Shown here: in pieces, positions 18,461-27,368 of the stretch
How the letters are laid out: every line of letters starts with the position of its first letter
Numbering within the stretch: the first letter of the stretch is position 1
Assembly: GCF_001514235.1 (NCBI RefSeq)
Contig: NZ_KQ948928.1
Coordinates: 1 to 64,000, forward strand
Length of the DNA: 64,000 nt
DNA from: Streptomyces caeruleatus
GTDB lineage: Bacteria; Actinomycetota; Actinomycetes; Streptomycetales; Streptomycetaceae
Direction of reading: 5' to 3'
Translations under genes and position numbers: made by a program
Notes under the pieces: generated by a model
Databases searched by the model: none
What the model was told of the DNA's origin: nothing
Seen by the model: only the letters and a program-made list of their open reading frames with translations

Positions 18461-19172
18461 ACGCCGAGGCGCCGGACGCCAGGTGGAGCACCGCGTGCGC
18501 GATGTCCTCCGGTTCGCCGACCCGGCCCAGGGGTGACATCCGGGCCATGAACGCCTCGGTCTGCTTCTGTGCCGCGGAGTCGTGGCGGTCGGTCATGGGG
18601 GTGCGTATCCAGCCTGGGGCGACCGCGTTGACGCGGATGCCGTGCGGGCCCATCTCCGTCGCCAGCGTCTTCGTCAGCTGCACGACGGCCGCCTTGGCCG
18701 CGCCGTAGCAGAGCAGACCGGGGCCGCCGGTGTCCACGGCGCCCGAGGCCATGGTGACGATGCTGCCGCCGATGTGCTGGGCGAGCATCGCGCGAGCCGC
18801 CTCCTGACAGGCGTAGAGCACTCCCTTGAAGTTGACGCTCAGTACACGGTCGAGGTCGTCGTCACGGGTCTCCAGGACCGTGCTGCTGTGCATGATCCCG
18901 GCGACCGCGGCCATGACGTCGAGTCGCTCGCACGAGGTGACGGCCTGGTGGAGCTGCTCGCGGTCGGTGACGTCGAGATGGTGGGTGCGGGCGGTGCCGC
19001 CGCTCGCCTTGATCAGGGCCGCCGTCTCGTGCAGGCCCTGTGCGTCACGGTCGGCGCAGTGCACGGCGGCGCCGGCCTCGGCGAGCAGAACGGCCGAGGC
19101 GCGGCCGATGCCGCTGGCGGCGCCGGTGACGAATGCGGTGCGTCCGGTGAGGTCGTACGCCTTGACGGCCAT
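18408..19172 (-). CDS. Short-chain dehydrogenase/reductase
   Basis: This 254-aa classical SDR has the TGAASGIG cofactor motif, Asp after the second strand (favouring NAD), and the YGAAK active site with an upstream serine. The C-terminal GQILRPNGG matches 3-oxoacyl-ACP reductase-like SDRs. Its substrate cannot be told. The ATG at 19172 fits the family start. The open frame upstream to 19208 has only a TTG start. A perfect palindrome lies 23 bp before this ATG, pointing to a dedicated repressor, probably of the TetR type. Confidence 0.8.
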   Translation of the reverse strand: MAVKAYDLTGRTAFVTGAASGIGRASAVLLAEAGAAVHCADRDAQGLHETAALIKASGGTARTHHLDVTDREQLHQAVTSCERLDVMAAVAGIMHSSTVLETRDDDLDRVLSVNFKGVLYACQEAARAMLAQHIGGSIVTMASGAVDTGGPGLLCYGAAKAAVVQLTKTLATEMGPHGIRVNAVAPGWIRTPMTDRHDSAAQKQTEAFMARMSPLGRVGEPEDIAHAVLHLASGASAFTTGQILRPNGGVAMPW

Positions 19173-19194
19173 GAAGGGACGGTACGAGGGTTTC

Positions 19195-19207
19195 TGACGG
19201 ATCGTCA
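19195..19207 (-). promoter_or_regulatory. Palindromic operator candidate TGACGGATCGTCA
   Basis: TGACG-GAT-CGTCA is a perfect inverted repeat in the 32-bp gap between nei and the SDR. It overlaps the nei stop codon. Sites of this form are typical of TetR-family repressors of acyl or steroid metabolism genes in actinobacteria. No such repressor is encoded nearby. Confidence 0.5.
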
Positions 19208-20086
19208 ATTAGTCGTACGGCGTGGAGTGCTGGGCCGGGCCTCTCGGGGAGTTCGGGGAGCCGTGTGCCGTGGGGCGGGGCTCGGGGCCGGGCCGGCCTG
19301 GCAGTTCGGGCACCAGTAGGTGGGGCGCTCGCGGGAGCCGTCACCCTGGTTCGCCAAGCGGATCGGGGTGGTGCAGCGCAGACAGGGGCGGTTCGCCCGG
19401 CCGTACACGAAGAGGTCCTGGCCGCGGCGGCCCGTCGTACTGCGGATCGGACGGTCGCGGTTGGCTTCCAAGAGCTTCTTGGCGAGCACGGGTAGCTGGG
19501 CGGTGTGCTCGGCGGGGAGTGCGCCTACGGGGAGCCACGGGGTGGCGCGGAGCAGGAAACAAAGCTCGCTCTTGTAGACATTGCCGATGCCGGCGAGATT
19601 GCGCTGGTCCAGGAGGGCCTCACCGAGGGGGCGGGCGGGGTCCGCGAGGAGATTGCCGAGAGCGCGGTCGGGGGACCAGTCCGGGCCCAGCAGGTCGGGG
19701 CCCAGGTGGCCGACGGCGTTGTCCTCCTCGGCGGTGCGCAGGAGGTCGAGGACGGGGAGGCGGTAGCCGACGGCCGTGCGGGCCGCAGAGGCGTCGGCGG
19801 CGGCGAGGATCACCCGGATCTGGTGGGCGGGGCCGCCGGTCCAGCGCTGCTCGTCGGCGTAGACCTTCCAGGAACCTTCCATCCCCAGGTGGGTGTGGAC
19901 TGTCAGGCCGCCTTCGATACGGGTGAGGAGGTGCTTGCCGCGCGGGGTGATGTCCAGCACGGAACGGCCGGTGAGGTCGACGGTGGCGTACTTCGGCACC
20001 CGGAAGTCGCTGAGGGTCAGCACCTTGCCCGCGAGGGCGGAGTGCAGCCGTTTCGCGGTTTGCCAGACCGTGTCTCCTTCGGGCAT
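19205..20086 (-). CDS. nei: Fpg/Nei-family DNA glycosylase (endonuclease VIII)
   Basis: This 293-aa protein excises oxidised bases and nicks the abasic site. The catalytic N terminus is Pro-Glu-Gly after removal of Met (MPEGDTVW, as in Nei; Fpg has PELPE). The helix-two-turn-helix with the QRNLAGIGNVYKSE motif and a zinc finger (CLRC, CPNC) are present. The last 35 residues are Pro/Arg/Thr-rich and unconserved. It lies 95 bp downstream of lhr in the same direction. The same pairing occurs in mycobacteria, where the two are linked in repair. Confidence 0.92.
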   Translation of the reverse strand: MPEGDTVWQTAKRLHSALAGKVLTLSDFRVPKYATVDLTGRSVLDITPRGKHLLTRIEGGLTVHTHLGMEGSWKVYADEQRWTGGPAHQIRVILAAADASAARTAVGYRLPVLDLLRTAEEDNAVGHLGPDLLGPDWSPDRALGNLLADPARPLGEALLDQRNLAGIGNVYKSELCFLLRATPWLPVGALPAEHTAQLPVLAKKLLEANRDRPIRSTTGRRGQDLFVYGRANRPCLRCTTPIRLANQGDGSRERPTYWCPNCQAGPAPSPAPRHTAPRTPREARPSTPRRTTN

Positions 20087-20181
20087 GGGTCAAGGGTGGC
20101 ACGGGTGTGGAGGCGCGTGCGGGGTCGTGCGGGCTTGGGCGGGGCTGCGGGCGGGGTTGGGGCGGTCCCTGGAGGTTCGGG

Positions 20182-23100
20182 TCAGGCGCGCAGGCGCAGG
20201 CCTCGGGGGGTGGCGATGAAGCCCGCTGCTTCCAGGAGGGTGCCTATGGGGGACGTCAGCGCCGCGGCGCCGTTCACGCGCTCCACCGTGACCGTGCCCA
20301 GGGAGCCGGCGCGGGCCGCCGACGCGAGGGTCTCTGCCGCGGTGTGCAGGCGGGGGTCGTCGGTGGGTTCGGTGTCCGGGGCGGAGGGCCAGGCCAGCAG
20401 GGTCTTGCCGCCGCGTTCCATATAGAGGGTCAGTTCGCCGTCGACGAGGACCACGAGGGAGCCTGCCTTGCGGCCCGGCTTGTGTCCGGCGCCGGTGGGG
20501 GGTTCGGGCCAGGTCAGGGCGGCGCCGTACGCGTTCGCCGGGTCGGCGGCGGCGAGTACGACGGCTCGGGTGTCGGGGGTGGGGCGGGGGCGGCGGGAGG
20601 CGGGGCCGGGGCCGTAGGGGGTGCCGCCGTTGCGCCACGCGGTGCCCTGTGGGGTGCGTGGGCCGCCTCGCGGGGCGCGGTCGCGGGGCGAGTCGTAGTC
20701 GCCGGGGCCGAGGTGGGCGTCCAGGAAGTCGTGGTCGAGGTCGGGGATGTCGTAGGCGGGAGTGCCGTCGGGGTGGTCGTATGCGGGGGTGTTTGGCTGA
20801 TCGGTGTCCGGGGCGGGAAAGCCGTCGGAGGAGCCGAGGCCCCTGGAGCCGCCGAAACCGTCTGGGGTGCTGTACGGGGCAGGTGCGCCGAAGGGGTCGG
20901 GGGCGTCGGTGGTGTCTCGGGCGGCGGGGCCGGGCAGGTCCTCGCCCCGGTCGCGGGCGTTGGCCACCGCGCGCAGTCGGTCCACCGCGCCGTCCATGGC
21001 GAACTGTGCGGCGCCGAGCCCCTCGACCACGTAACCGCGTCGTGCCTGGCCGCTGTCCTCGAAGGCGGACAGGATGCGGTATGTCGCCGAGAAGCCGCCC
21101 TCGACGCCTTCCGCCGCGACCGCGCCCCGGGTCACCACGCCGTGTCGGTCGAGGAGGGTGCGGGCCAGGGCGTGGGCTCGCACGGTGGGGTCCGGTTCGT
21201 GGGCCGGGAGCAGGGACCAGCGGCCGGCGACGGTCGGCGGGCCGGAGCGGGAGGCGGGGCGGGCGGTGGCCGTGAGGGAGCCGTAGCGTCCGCGCGGGAC
21301 CGTGCGCTTGGCGCGGTGGGCGGTGGAGCCCGCGGTGCGGCCGGAGCCCAGCAGGGAGCGCATGGGGGCGAGGGTGTCGTTCGTCAGACGGCCCGACCAG
21401 GCCAGCTCCCAGAGAGCGTCGGCGAGTTGGGGGTCGGTGACGTCGGGGTGGGTGGTGGCGCGGATCTGGTCGGCGATCTGACGGAAGAACAGGCCGTAGC
21501 CGCCGGACAGGGCATCCAGGACGGACTGGTGAAGTGCCGTCAGCTCCAGGGGGTGGGGCTGCGGCAGCAGCAGGGGGGCCGCGTCCGCCATGTACAGGGA
21601 GACCCAGCCGTCCTTGCCGGGGAGCGAGCCGGCTCCGGCCCAGACGACCTCGCCCGCGGAGGTGAGTTCGTCGAGCATCGCGGGGGTGTAGTTCGCGACG
21701 CGGGACGGCAGGACGAGCTTCTCCAGAGCGGATGCCGGCACGGACGCGCCCTGCAACTGCTCGATGGCGCGGACCAGTCCGTCGATGCCGCGCAGCCCGT
21801 GGCCCTTGCCGATGTGCTGCCACTGCGGCAGGAACTGGGCGAGCGCGGCCGGCGGCACCGGCTCCAGTTCATGACGAAGGGCGGCGAGGGAGCGGCGGCG
21901 GAGGCGGCGCAGGACAGTGGCATCACACCACTCCTGGCCGATGCCGGCCGGGTGGAACTCGCCCTGCACGACGCGTCCGCTCGCCGCCAGCCGCTGGAGC
22001 GCGCCGTCCGTGATCGCCACGCCCAGGCCGAAGCGGCCCGCTGCGGTGGCCGAGGTGAACGGGCCGTGGGTGCGGGCATAGCGGGCGAGGAGGTCGCCGA
22101 GCGGTTCCTTGACCGGCTCGGTGAACGCCTCGGGGACGCCGACGGGCAGGGCCGTGCCGAGGGCGTCGCGGAGGCGGCCCGCGTCCTCGATCGCCGCCCA
22201 GTGGTCGGTGCCTGCGATACGGACCTTGATGGCGCGGCGGGCGGCGGCCAGCTCCTGGGCCCAGTGGGGTTCGGCGCCGCGTTCGGCCAGTTCGGCGTCG
22301 GTGAGCGGGCCGAGGAGACGCAGGATGTCCGCGACGCCTTCGTGATCCTTGACGCGGCGGTCCTCGGTGAGCCACTGGAGTTCCCGCTCCAGCTCGGTCA
22401 GGACCTCGGCGTCGAGCAACTCGCGCAGCTCCGCCTGGCCCAGCAGTTCGGCCAGCAGCCGTGAGTCCAGCGAGAGGGCGGCTGCGCGGCGCTCGGCGAG
22501 CGGGGAGTCTCCCTCGTACAGGAACTGGGCGACGTAACCGAAGAGCAGGGAGCGGGCGAAGGGGGACGGCTCTGGGGTGGTGACCTCGACGAGGCGTACC
22601 TTGCGGGACTCGAGGTCGCCCATCAGCTCGACGAGTCCCGGAACGTCGAAGACGTCCTGCAGGCACTCGCGGACCGCCTCCAGGACGATCGGGAACGAGC
22701 CGAACTCGCTCGCCACCTGGAGCAGTTGGGCGGCGCGCTGACGCTGCTGCCACAGCGGGGTGCGCTTGCCCGGGTTGCGACGCGGCAGCAGCAGGGCGCG
22801 GGCGGCGCACTCGCGGAACCGGGACGCGAACAGGGCCGAGCTGCCGACCTGGTCGGTGACGACCTGGTCGACGTCGCCCTTGTCGAAGACGACGTCCGCC
22901 GCGCCGACGGGCGCCTGGTCGGCGTCGTACTCCAGGCCGGCCTTCGTCGGTTCCTGGTCGAGGAGGTCCAGGCCCATGAGATCGGCGTCGGGCAGGCGCA
23001 GGACGATGCCGTCGTCGGCGTGCATGACCTGCGCGTCCATGCCGTAGCGCTCGGAGAGCTTCGCGCCGAGGGCGAGCGCCCAGGGGGCGTGCACCTGGGC

Positions 23101-25194
23101 GCCGAAGGGGGAGTGGACGACGACGCGCCAGTCGCCGAGTTCGTCGCGGAAGCGCTCGACGACGATCGTGCGGTCGTCGGGGACGTGCCCGCAGGCCTCG
23201 CGCTGTTCGTCCAGGTACGACAACACGTTGTCGGCAGCCCACGCGTCCAGGCCGGCCGTGAGGAGGCGGAGGCGGGCGTCGTCCTTGGGCAGCGCGCCGA
23301 CCTCGCGCAGGAACGCGCCCACCGCGCGGCCAAGTTCGAGCGGGCGGCCCAGCTGGTCGCCCTTCCAGAAGGGCAGGCGGCCCGGGACGCCCGGGGCGGG
23401 GGAGACCAGGACACGGTCGCGGGTGATGTCCTCGATGCGCCAGGAACTGGTGCCGAGCGTGAAGACGTCCCCGACGCGGGACTCGTAGACCATCTCCTCG
23501 TCGAGTTCGCCGACCCGGCCGCCGCCCTTCTTGGGGTCGGATCCGGCGAGGAAGACACCGAAGAGGCCGCGGTCGGGGATGGTGCCACCGGAGGTGACGG
23601 CGAGGCGCTGGGCGCCGGGGCGGCCGGTGATCGTGCCGGCGACCCGGTCCCACACCACGCGCGGGCGGAGCTCGGCGAAGGCGTCGGAGGGGTAGCGGCC
23701 GGCCAGCATGTCGAGGACCGCGGTGAACGCGGACTCGGGGAGGGAGGCGAAGGGGGCGGCTCGGCGGACGGCGGCGAGGAGGTCGTCGAACTGCCAGGTG
23801 TCCATCGACGTCATGGCGACGACCTGCTGGGCCAGGACGTCCAGGGGGTTGGCCGGGACCTTGAGGGACTCGATGGACCCGGTGCGCATCCGTTCGGTGA
23901 CCACGGCTGCCTGGACGAGGTCGCCGCGGTACTTCGGGAAGACGACGCCGGTGGAGACGGCACCGACCTGGTGGCCCGCGCGGCCGACGCGCTGGAGGCC
24001 GGAGGCGACGGACGGCGGTGATTCGACCTGGACGACCAGGTCGACGGCGCCCATGTCGATGCCCAGCTCAAGACTGGACGTGGCGACGACTGCCGGGAGG
24101 CGGCCCGCCTTGAGGTCCTCCTCGACCAGAGCGCGCTGTTCCTTGGAGACCGAGCCGTGGTGGGCGCGGGCGATGACCGGGGGCGCGCCTTGGGCCGCGC
24201 CCGAGCCGCCCATGAGCTCGGCCGGTGCGTGGTGCTCGTCCAGGGTTTCGCCGGTGGCGCGCTCGTAGGCGATCTCGTTGAGACGGTTGCAGAGGCGCTC
24301 CGCGAGGCGGCGGGAGTTGGCGAAGACGATGGTGGAGCGGTGGGACTGGACGAGGTCGGTGATGCGCTCCTCGACGTGGGGCCAGATCGAGGGGCGTTCC
24401 ACGCCTGCGCCTTCGCTGCCGTCGGCGACCGGGGAGCCGCCGAGCTCGCCCAGGTCTTCGACGGGGACCACGACCGAGAGGTCGAACTCCTTGCCCGACT
24501 TCGGCTGGACGATCTCCACCTTGCGGTGGGGGGAGAGATAGCGGGCGATCTCCTCGACCGGGCGGACGGTCGCGGAGAGGCCGATGCGGCGGGCGGGCTT
24601 CGGGAGCAGTTCGTCCAGCCGCTCCAGGGTGAGCGCGAGGTGGGCGCCGCGCTTGGTGCCCGCGACCGCGTGGACCTCGTCGAGGATCACCGTCTCGATG
24701 CCGGTCAGGGCGTCGCGCGTGGCCGACGTCAGCATCAGGAAGAGGGACTCGGGGGTGGTGATCAGGATGTCCGGGGGGCGGGTCGAGAGGGCTCGGCGCT
24801 CTGCGGCGGGGGTGTCGCCCGAGCGGATGCCGACCTTTACCTCCGGTTCGGGGAGGCCCAGGCGGACGGACTCTTGGCGGATGCCGGTCAGGGGGCTGCG
24901 GAGGTTGCGCTCCACGTCGACGGCCAAGGCCTTGAGGGGGGAGACGTAGAGGACACGGCAGCGCTTCTTGGGGTCGGTCGGCGGGGGTGTGGCCGCGAGT
25001 TGGTCCAGGGCGGCGAGGAAGGCGGCCAGGGTCTTGCCCGAGCCGGTGGGGGCCACGACCAGCACGTCCGATCCCTCGTGGATGGCCTGCCACGCGCCTG
25101 CCTGGGCTGCGGTGGGCGCGGAGAACGCCCCCGTGAACCAGCCGCGGGTTGCGGGGGAGAAGCCGTCGAGGGCTCGGTGCGGGTTGCTGACCAT
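20182..25194 (-). CDS. lhr: Lhr-type ATP-dependent DNA helicase
   Basis: This 1670-aa superfamily 2 helicase has Walker A APTGSGKT at about 50, the DEVH box (VILDEVHAV) and the helicase C domain with QRVGRAGHQ. A winged helix and the long Lhr-specific C-terminal region complete the core. Bacterial Lhr translocates 3' to 5' on single-stranded DNA and unwinds RNA:DNA hybrids. In mycobacteria it is induced by DNA damage. Between about 1370 and 1500 there is an unusual Asp/Pro/Gly/Tyr-rich insert. The ATG at 25194 is chosen because a RecA-NDp-like promoter ends 6 nt before it. The open frame runs upstream to 25437 without conservation. Confidence 0.92.
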   Translation of the reverse strand: MVSNPHRALDGFSPATRGWFTGAFSAPTAAQAGAWQAIHEGSDVLVVAPTGSGKTLAAFLAALDQLAATPPPTDPKKRCRVLYVSPLKALAVDVERNLRSPLTGIRQESVRLGLPEPEVKVGIRSGDTPAAERRALSTRPPDILITTPESLFLMLTSATRDALTGIETVILDEVHAVAGTKRGAHLALTLERLDELLPKPARRIGLSATVRPVEEIARYLSPHRKVEIVQPKSGKEFDLSVVVPVEDLGELGGSPVADGSEGAGVERPSIWPHVEERITDLVQSHRSTIVFANSRRLAERLCNRLNEIAYERATGETLDEHHAPAELMGGSGAAQGAPPVIARAHHGSVSKEQRALVEEDLKAGRLPAVVATSSLELGIDMGAVDLVVQVESPPSVASGLQRVGRAGHQVGAVSTGVVFPKYRGDLVQAAVVTERMRTGSIESLKVPANPLDVLAQQVVAMTSMDTWQFDDLLAAVRRAAPFASLPESAFTAVLDMLAGRYPSDAFAELRPRVVWDRVAGTITGRPGAQRLAVTSGGTIPDRGLFGVFLAGSDPKKGGGRVGELDEEMVYESRVGDVFTLGTSSWRIEDITRDRVLVSPAPGVPGRLPFWKGDQLGRPLELGRAVGAFLREVGALPKDDARLRLLTAGLDAWAADNVLSYLDEQREACGHVPDDRTIVVERFRDELGDWRVVVHSPFGAQVHAPWALALGAKLSERYGMDAQVMHADDGIVLRLPDADLMGLDLLDQEPTKAGLEYDADQAPVGAADVVFDKGDVDQVVTDQVGSSALFASRFRECAARALLLPRRNPGKRTPLWQQRQRAAQLLQVASEFGSFPIVLEAVRECLQDVFDVPGLVELMGDLESRKVRLVEVTTPEPSPFARSLLFGYVAQFLYEGDSPLAERRAAALSLDSRLLAELLGQAELRELLDAEVLTELERELQWLTEDRRVKDHEGVADILRLLGPLTDAELAERGAEPHWAQELAAARRAIKVRIAGTDHWAAIEDAGRLRDALGTALPVGVPEAFTEPVKEPLGDLLARYARTHGPFTSATAAGRFGLGVAITDGALQRLAASGRVVQGEFHPAGIGQEWCDATVLRRLRRRSLAALRHELEPVPPAALAQFLPQWQHIGKGHGLRGIDGLVRAIEQLQGASVPASALEKLVLPSRVANYTPAMLDELTSAGEVVWAGAGSLPGKDGWVSLYMADAAPLLLPQPHPLELTALHQSVLDALSGGYGLFFRQIADQIRATTHPDVTDPQLADALWELAWSGRLTNDTLAPMRSLLGSGRTAGSTAHRAKRTVPRGRYGSLTATARPASRSGPPTVAGRWSLLPAHEPDPTVRAHALARTLLDRHGVVTRGAVAAEGVEGGFSATYRILSAFEDSGQARRGYVVEGLGAAQFAMDGAVDRLRAVANARDRGEDLPGPAARDTTDAPDPFGAPAPYSTPDGFGGSRGLGSSDGFPAPDTDQPNTPAYDHPDGTPAYDIPDLDHDFLDAHLGPGDYDSPRDRAPRGGPRTPQGTAWRNGGTPYGPGPASRRPRPTPDTRAVVLAAADPANAYGAALTWPEPPTGAGHKPGRKAGSLVVLVDGELTLYMERGGKTLLAWPSAPDTEPTDDPRLHTAAETLASAARAGSLGTVTVERVNGAAALTSPIGTLLEAAGFIATPRGLRLRA

Positions 25195-25200
25195 GCGTCC

Positions 25201-25223
25201 ATCCTGCACCCGGGGACTGACAA
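25201..25223 (-). promoter_or_regulatory. RecA-NDp-like promoter of lhr
   Basis: Read on the minus strand: TTGTCAGTC (25223-25215), an 8-bp spacer and CAGGAT (25206-25201). The -35 element matches RecA-NDp in 8 of 9 bases. The -10 deviates at its first base. The lhr ATG follows 6 nt later, suggesting a leaderless mRNA. Confidence 0.55.
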
Positions 25224-25410
25224 TGGGGCTGAGCTGGGCGGATGTCTTCTGCTTGCTGGTTGGGTGGGGGGTGGGGGTGGCTGTGGTGGTTGAGCGGGGG
25301 ATGCCTGCGGCGGTCTGTTGCTGTTCGGTGGGGGATGCCGGCCGCTGCGGGCGGACACCCCGACACGGCCCCTTGCCGCCGTACGCGGCTGCGGCGCCGT
25401 GACGAGCCTG

Positions 25411-25440
25411 CCCGATCGGCATCCGCCCGATCGGCATCCG
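25411..25440. repeat. Perfect 15-bp tandem duplication upstream of the AraC gene
   Basis: CCCGATCGGCATCCG occurs twice head to tail and ends 23 bp before the araC-family start. AraC-family activators bind direct repeats, so this is a candidate autoregulatory site. It lies in the 269-bp region divergent to lhr. Confidence 0.6.
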
Positions 25441-25463
25441 CCGTCCTCACCCAGAATGGATGT

Positions 25464-26315
25464 ATGGCAGGTTCAGGCGAGCGGGCGCGGCACTGGCGGT
25501 ACGCCGAGTTGCCCGGGGTCGATCTGCTGCGGGCGCGGTACATCCGGAAGACGTTTGTGCGGCATACCCATGAGCACTTCGTGATCGCCGCCATCGCGGA
25601 CGGTGTGGAGGTTTTTCACCATCGCGGGGCCGATCAGTACGCGGGGGCAGGTGCCCTTGCGTTGGTCAATCCGGATACGGCGCATACCGGGCGGGCCGGG
25701 GTTCCGGAGGGGTGGCGGTACGGGGCCGTGTACCCGTCGCCTGAGGTGGTGGCCGAGATCGCGGCCGAGACCACCTTGATCCGGGGGACACCGGGGTTCG
25801 TGAGGCCGGTGCTGGATGACCGGTACGCGGTGGGGCTGGTGCATCAGGTGCTGCGTGCCGCTGATGAGGGCAACGCGTTGGCTGCCGACACGTTGCTTCG
25901 GGTTGCGGTGACCCGGCTGCTGCGGTTGAACGGTGGGGCCCTGCCGCAGCGGGAGGTGCGGACGGCGGGGGCCCAGGTCGCTGTACGCGCGCGTGAGGTG
26001 CTGGAAGGGCGGATGGCCGAGCCGCCGAGTCTGGAGATGCTGGCTCTTGATCTTGGCAGTAGTCCGTTCGCCTTGCTGCGGGCGTTTCGGGAGCTCTACG
26101 GGATGCCGCCGCACGCCTGGCTGACCGATGCGCGGGTGCGGGAGGCTCGGCGGCTGTTGGACGTGGGTGTCTCGCCGGCGGAGGCGGCCGTCGAGGTGGG
26201 GTTCACTGATCAGCCGCATCTGAACCGGCATTTCACCCGGATCGTCGGCGTACCTCCGGGGGCGTATCAGCGGGAGCGCAAGAACGTACAAGACGCGCGG
26301 GAGTGGCCGGCCTAG
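25464..26315 (+). CDS. AraC-family transcriptional regulator
   Basis: This 283-aa protein has an N-terminal cupin-like effector domain at about 20-160 (HTHEHFVIAAI motif) and two C-terminal helix-turn-helix motifs at about 185-275 (VGFTDQPHLNRHFTRIVGVPPGAYQ). It sits 10 bp upstream of azlC-azlD and probably controls that exporter. The effector is likely an amino acid or analogue, by inference from the neighbour. The ATG at 25464 is preceded by a short AG-rich stretch. Confidence 0.88.
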   Translation: MAGSGERARHWRYAELPGVDLLRARYIRKTFVRHTHEHFVIAAIADGVEVFHHRGADQYAGAGALALVNPDTAHTGRAGVPEGWRYGAVYPSPEVVAEIAAETTLIRGTPGFVRPVLDDRYAVGLVHQVLRAADEGNALAADTLLRVAVTRLLRLNGGALPQREVRTAGAQVAVRAREVLEGRMAEPPSLEMLALDLGSSPFALLRAFRELYGMPPHAWLTDARVREARRLLDVGVSPAEAAVEVGFTDQPHLNRHFTRIVGVPPGAYQRERKNVQDAREWPA

Positions 26316-26325
26316 CGTCGCGGGT

Positions 26326-27057
26326 GTGGCAGAACAGAAAGCTCTCGAAGATCTCCGTGTCGAAGGAGACAGGCCGGATGGCGTCGTCGTACGGGACGCG
26401 CTGGGCGTCGGTGTCGCCGTCGGCCTGTCCGGGTTCGCGTTCGGAGTGACGTCGGCGGGCAGTGGGCTCACGCTCGTGCAGACCTGCGCGCTCAGTTTGT
26501 TGGTGTTCACGGGAGCGTCGCAGTTCGCGCTGGTCGGGGCGCTTGCGGCCGGCGGTGCTCCGTTGACCGCGGCCGCCGGTGCTTTCTTCCTGGGGGTGCG
26601 CAACGCCTTCTACGGGTTGCGGCTGTCGCAGTTGCTGAGCCTCACGCGCGCGGTGCGGCCGTTCGCCGCGCAGTGGGTGATCGACGAGACGGCTGCTGTC
26701 GCGCTGGCACAGCCGACCCGGCGCAGTGCGCGGATCGGGTTCGTGGTGACCGGACTCAGTCTGTACGTCCTCTGGAACGTCACCACGTTGCTCGGTGGAC
26801 TCGGCGCTGAGGCCATGGGCGACACCGATGCCTGGGGGCTGGACGCGGCCGGGCCCGCTGTCTTCCTGGCGTTGCTCGCGCCGATGCTGAAGTCCGCGAC
26901 CGAGCGGGCTGTCGCCGGTCTCGCCGTGGTGCTGGGGCTCGGGTTGCTGCCTGTGCTGCCTGCCGGTGTGCCCGTTCTGGTGGCCGCCCTCGCGGCGCCG
27001 GCCGTGCTGTGGGCGCAGGGGCGTCGCGGGGGAGACGTACGGGAGGGGGAGCGGTGA
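26326..27057 (+). CDS. azlC: AzlC-family branched-chain amino acid exporter, large subunit
   Basis: This 243-aa membrane protein has the AzlC fold. It has about seven hydrophobic segments, an early TGASQFALVG motif and the FFLGVRNAFYGLRL motif. With AzlD it exports branched-chain amino acids or analogues. TAGCGT lies 7 nt before the GTG at 26326, suggesting a leaderless start even though the araC stop is only 10 bp away. It overlaps azlD by 4 nt (GTGA). Confidence 0.88.
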   Translation: MAEQKALEDLRVEGDRPDGVVVRDALGVGVAVGLSGFAFGVTSAGSGLTLVQTCALSLLVFTGASQFALVGALAAGGAPLTAAAGAFFLGVRNAFYGLRLSQLLSLTRAVRPFAAQWVIDETAAVALAQPTRRSARIGFVVTGLSLYVLWNVTTLLGGLGAEAMGDTDAWGLDAAGPAVFLALLAPMLKSATERAVAGLAVVLGLGLLPVLPAGVPVLVAALAAPAVLWAQGRRGGDVREGER

Positions 27058-27362
27058 GTACCTGGATCGCGATCGGTGTCACCGCTCTCGGTTGTTATGC
27101 CGTCAAGCTCGTCGGGCTGCTGGTGCCCGCGGGTGCTCTGGAGCGGCCTCTCGTACGGCGTCTTGCCGCCCTGCTGCCCGTCGCCCTCCTCGCTGCCCTC
27201 ACGGCTCAGCAGACGTTCGGGGACGGGCATGAGCTGGTGCTGGACGCGAGGGTGGCAGGAGTCGCCGCGGCTGCCGTGGCACTCGTCCTGCGGGCACCGT
27301 TCCTGCTGGTCGTCGCGGCGGCCGTGGTGGTGACGGCTGGGGTGCGGGCCCTGGGTGCGTGA
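27054..27362 (+). CDS. azlD: AzlD-family branched-chain amino acid exporter, small subunit
   Basis: This 102-aa protein has three to four membrane segments of the AzlD type (GVTALGCYAVKLVG, ALLPVALLAALTA). The GTG at 27054 overlaps the azlC stop, so the two subunits are translationally coupled. It converges with the next gene, leaving a 6-bp gap. Confidence 0.85.
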   Translation: MSTWIAIGVTALGCYAVKLVGLLVPAGALERPLVRRLAALLPVALLAALTAQQTFGDGHELVLDARVAGVAAAAVALVLRAPFLLVVAAAVVVTAGVRALGA

Positions 27363-27368
27363 GGCTCG

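Noticed and set aside
20107..22464. A 785-aa plus-strand frame opposite lhr
   Set aside because: Low-complexity shadow of the lhr coding strand without recognisable domains.
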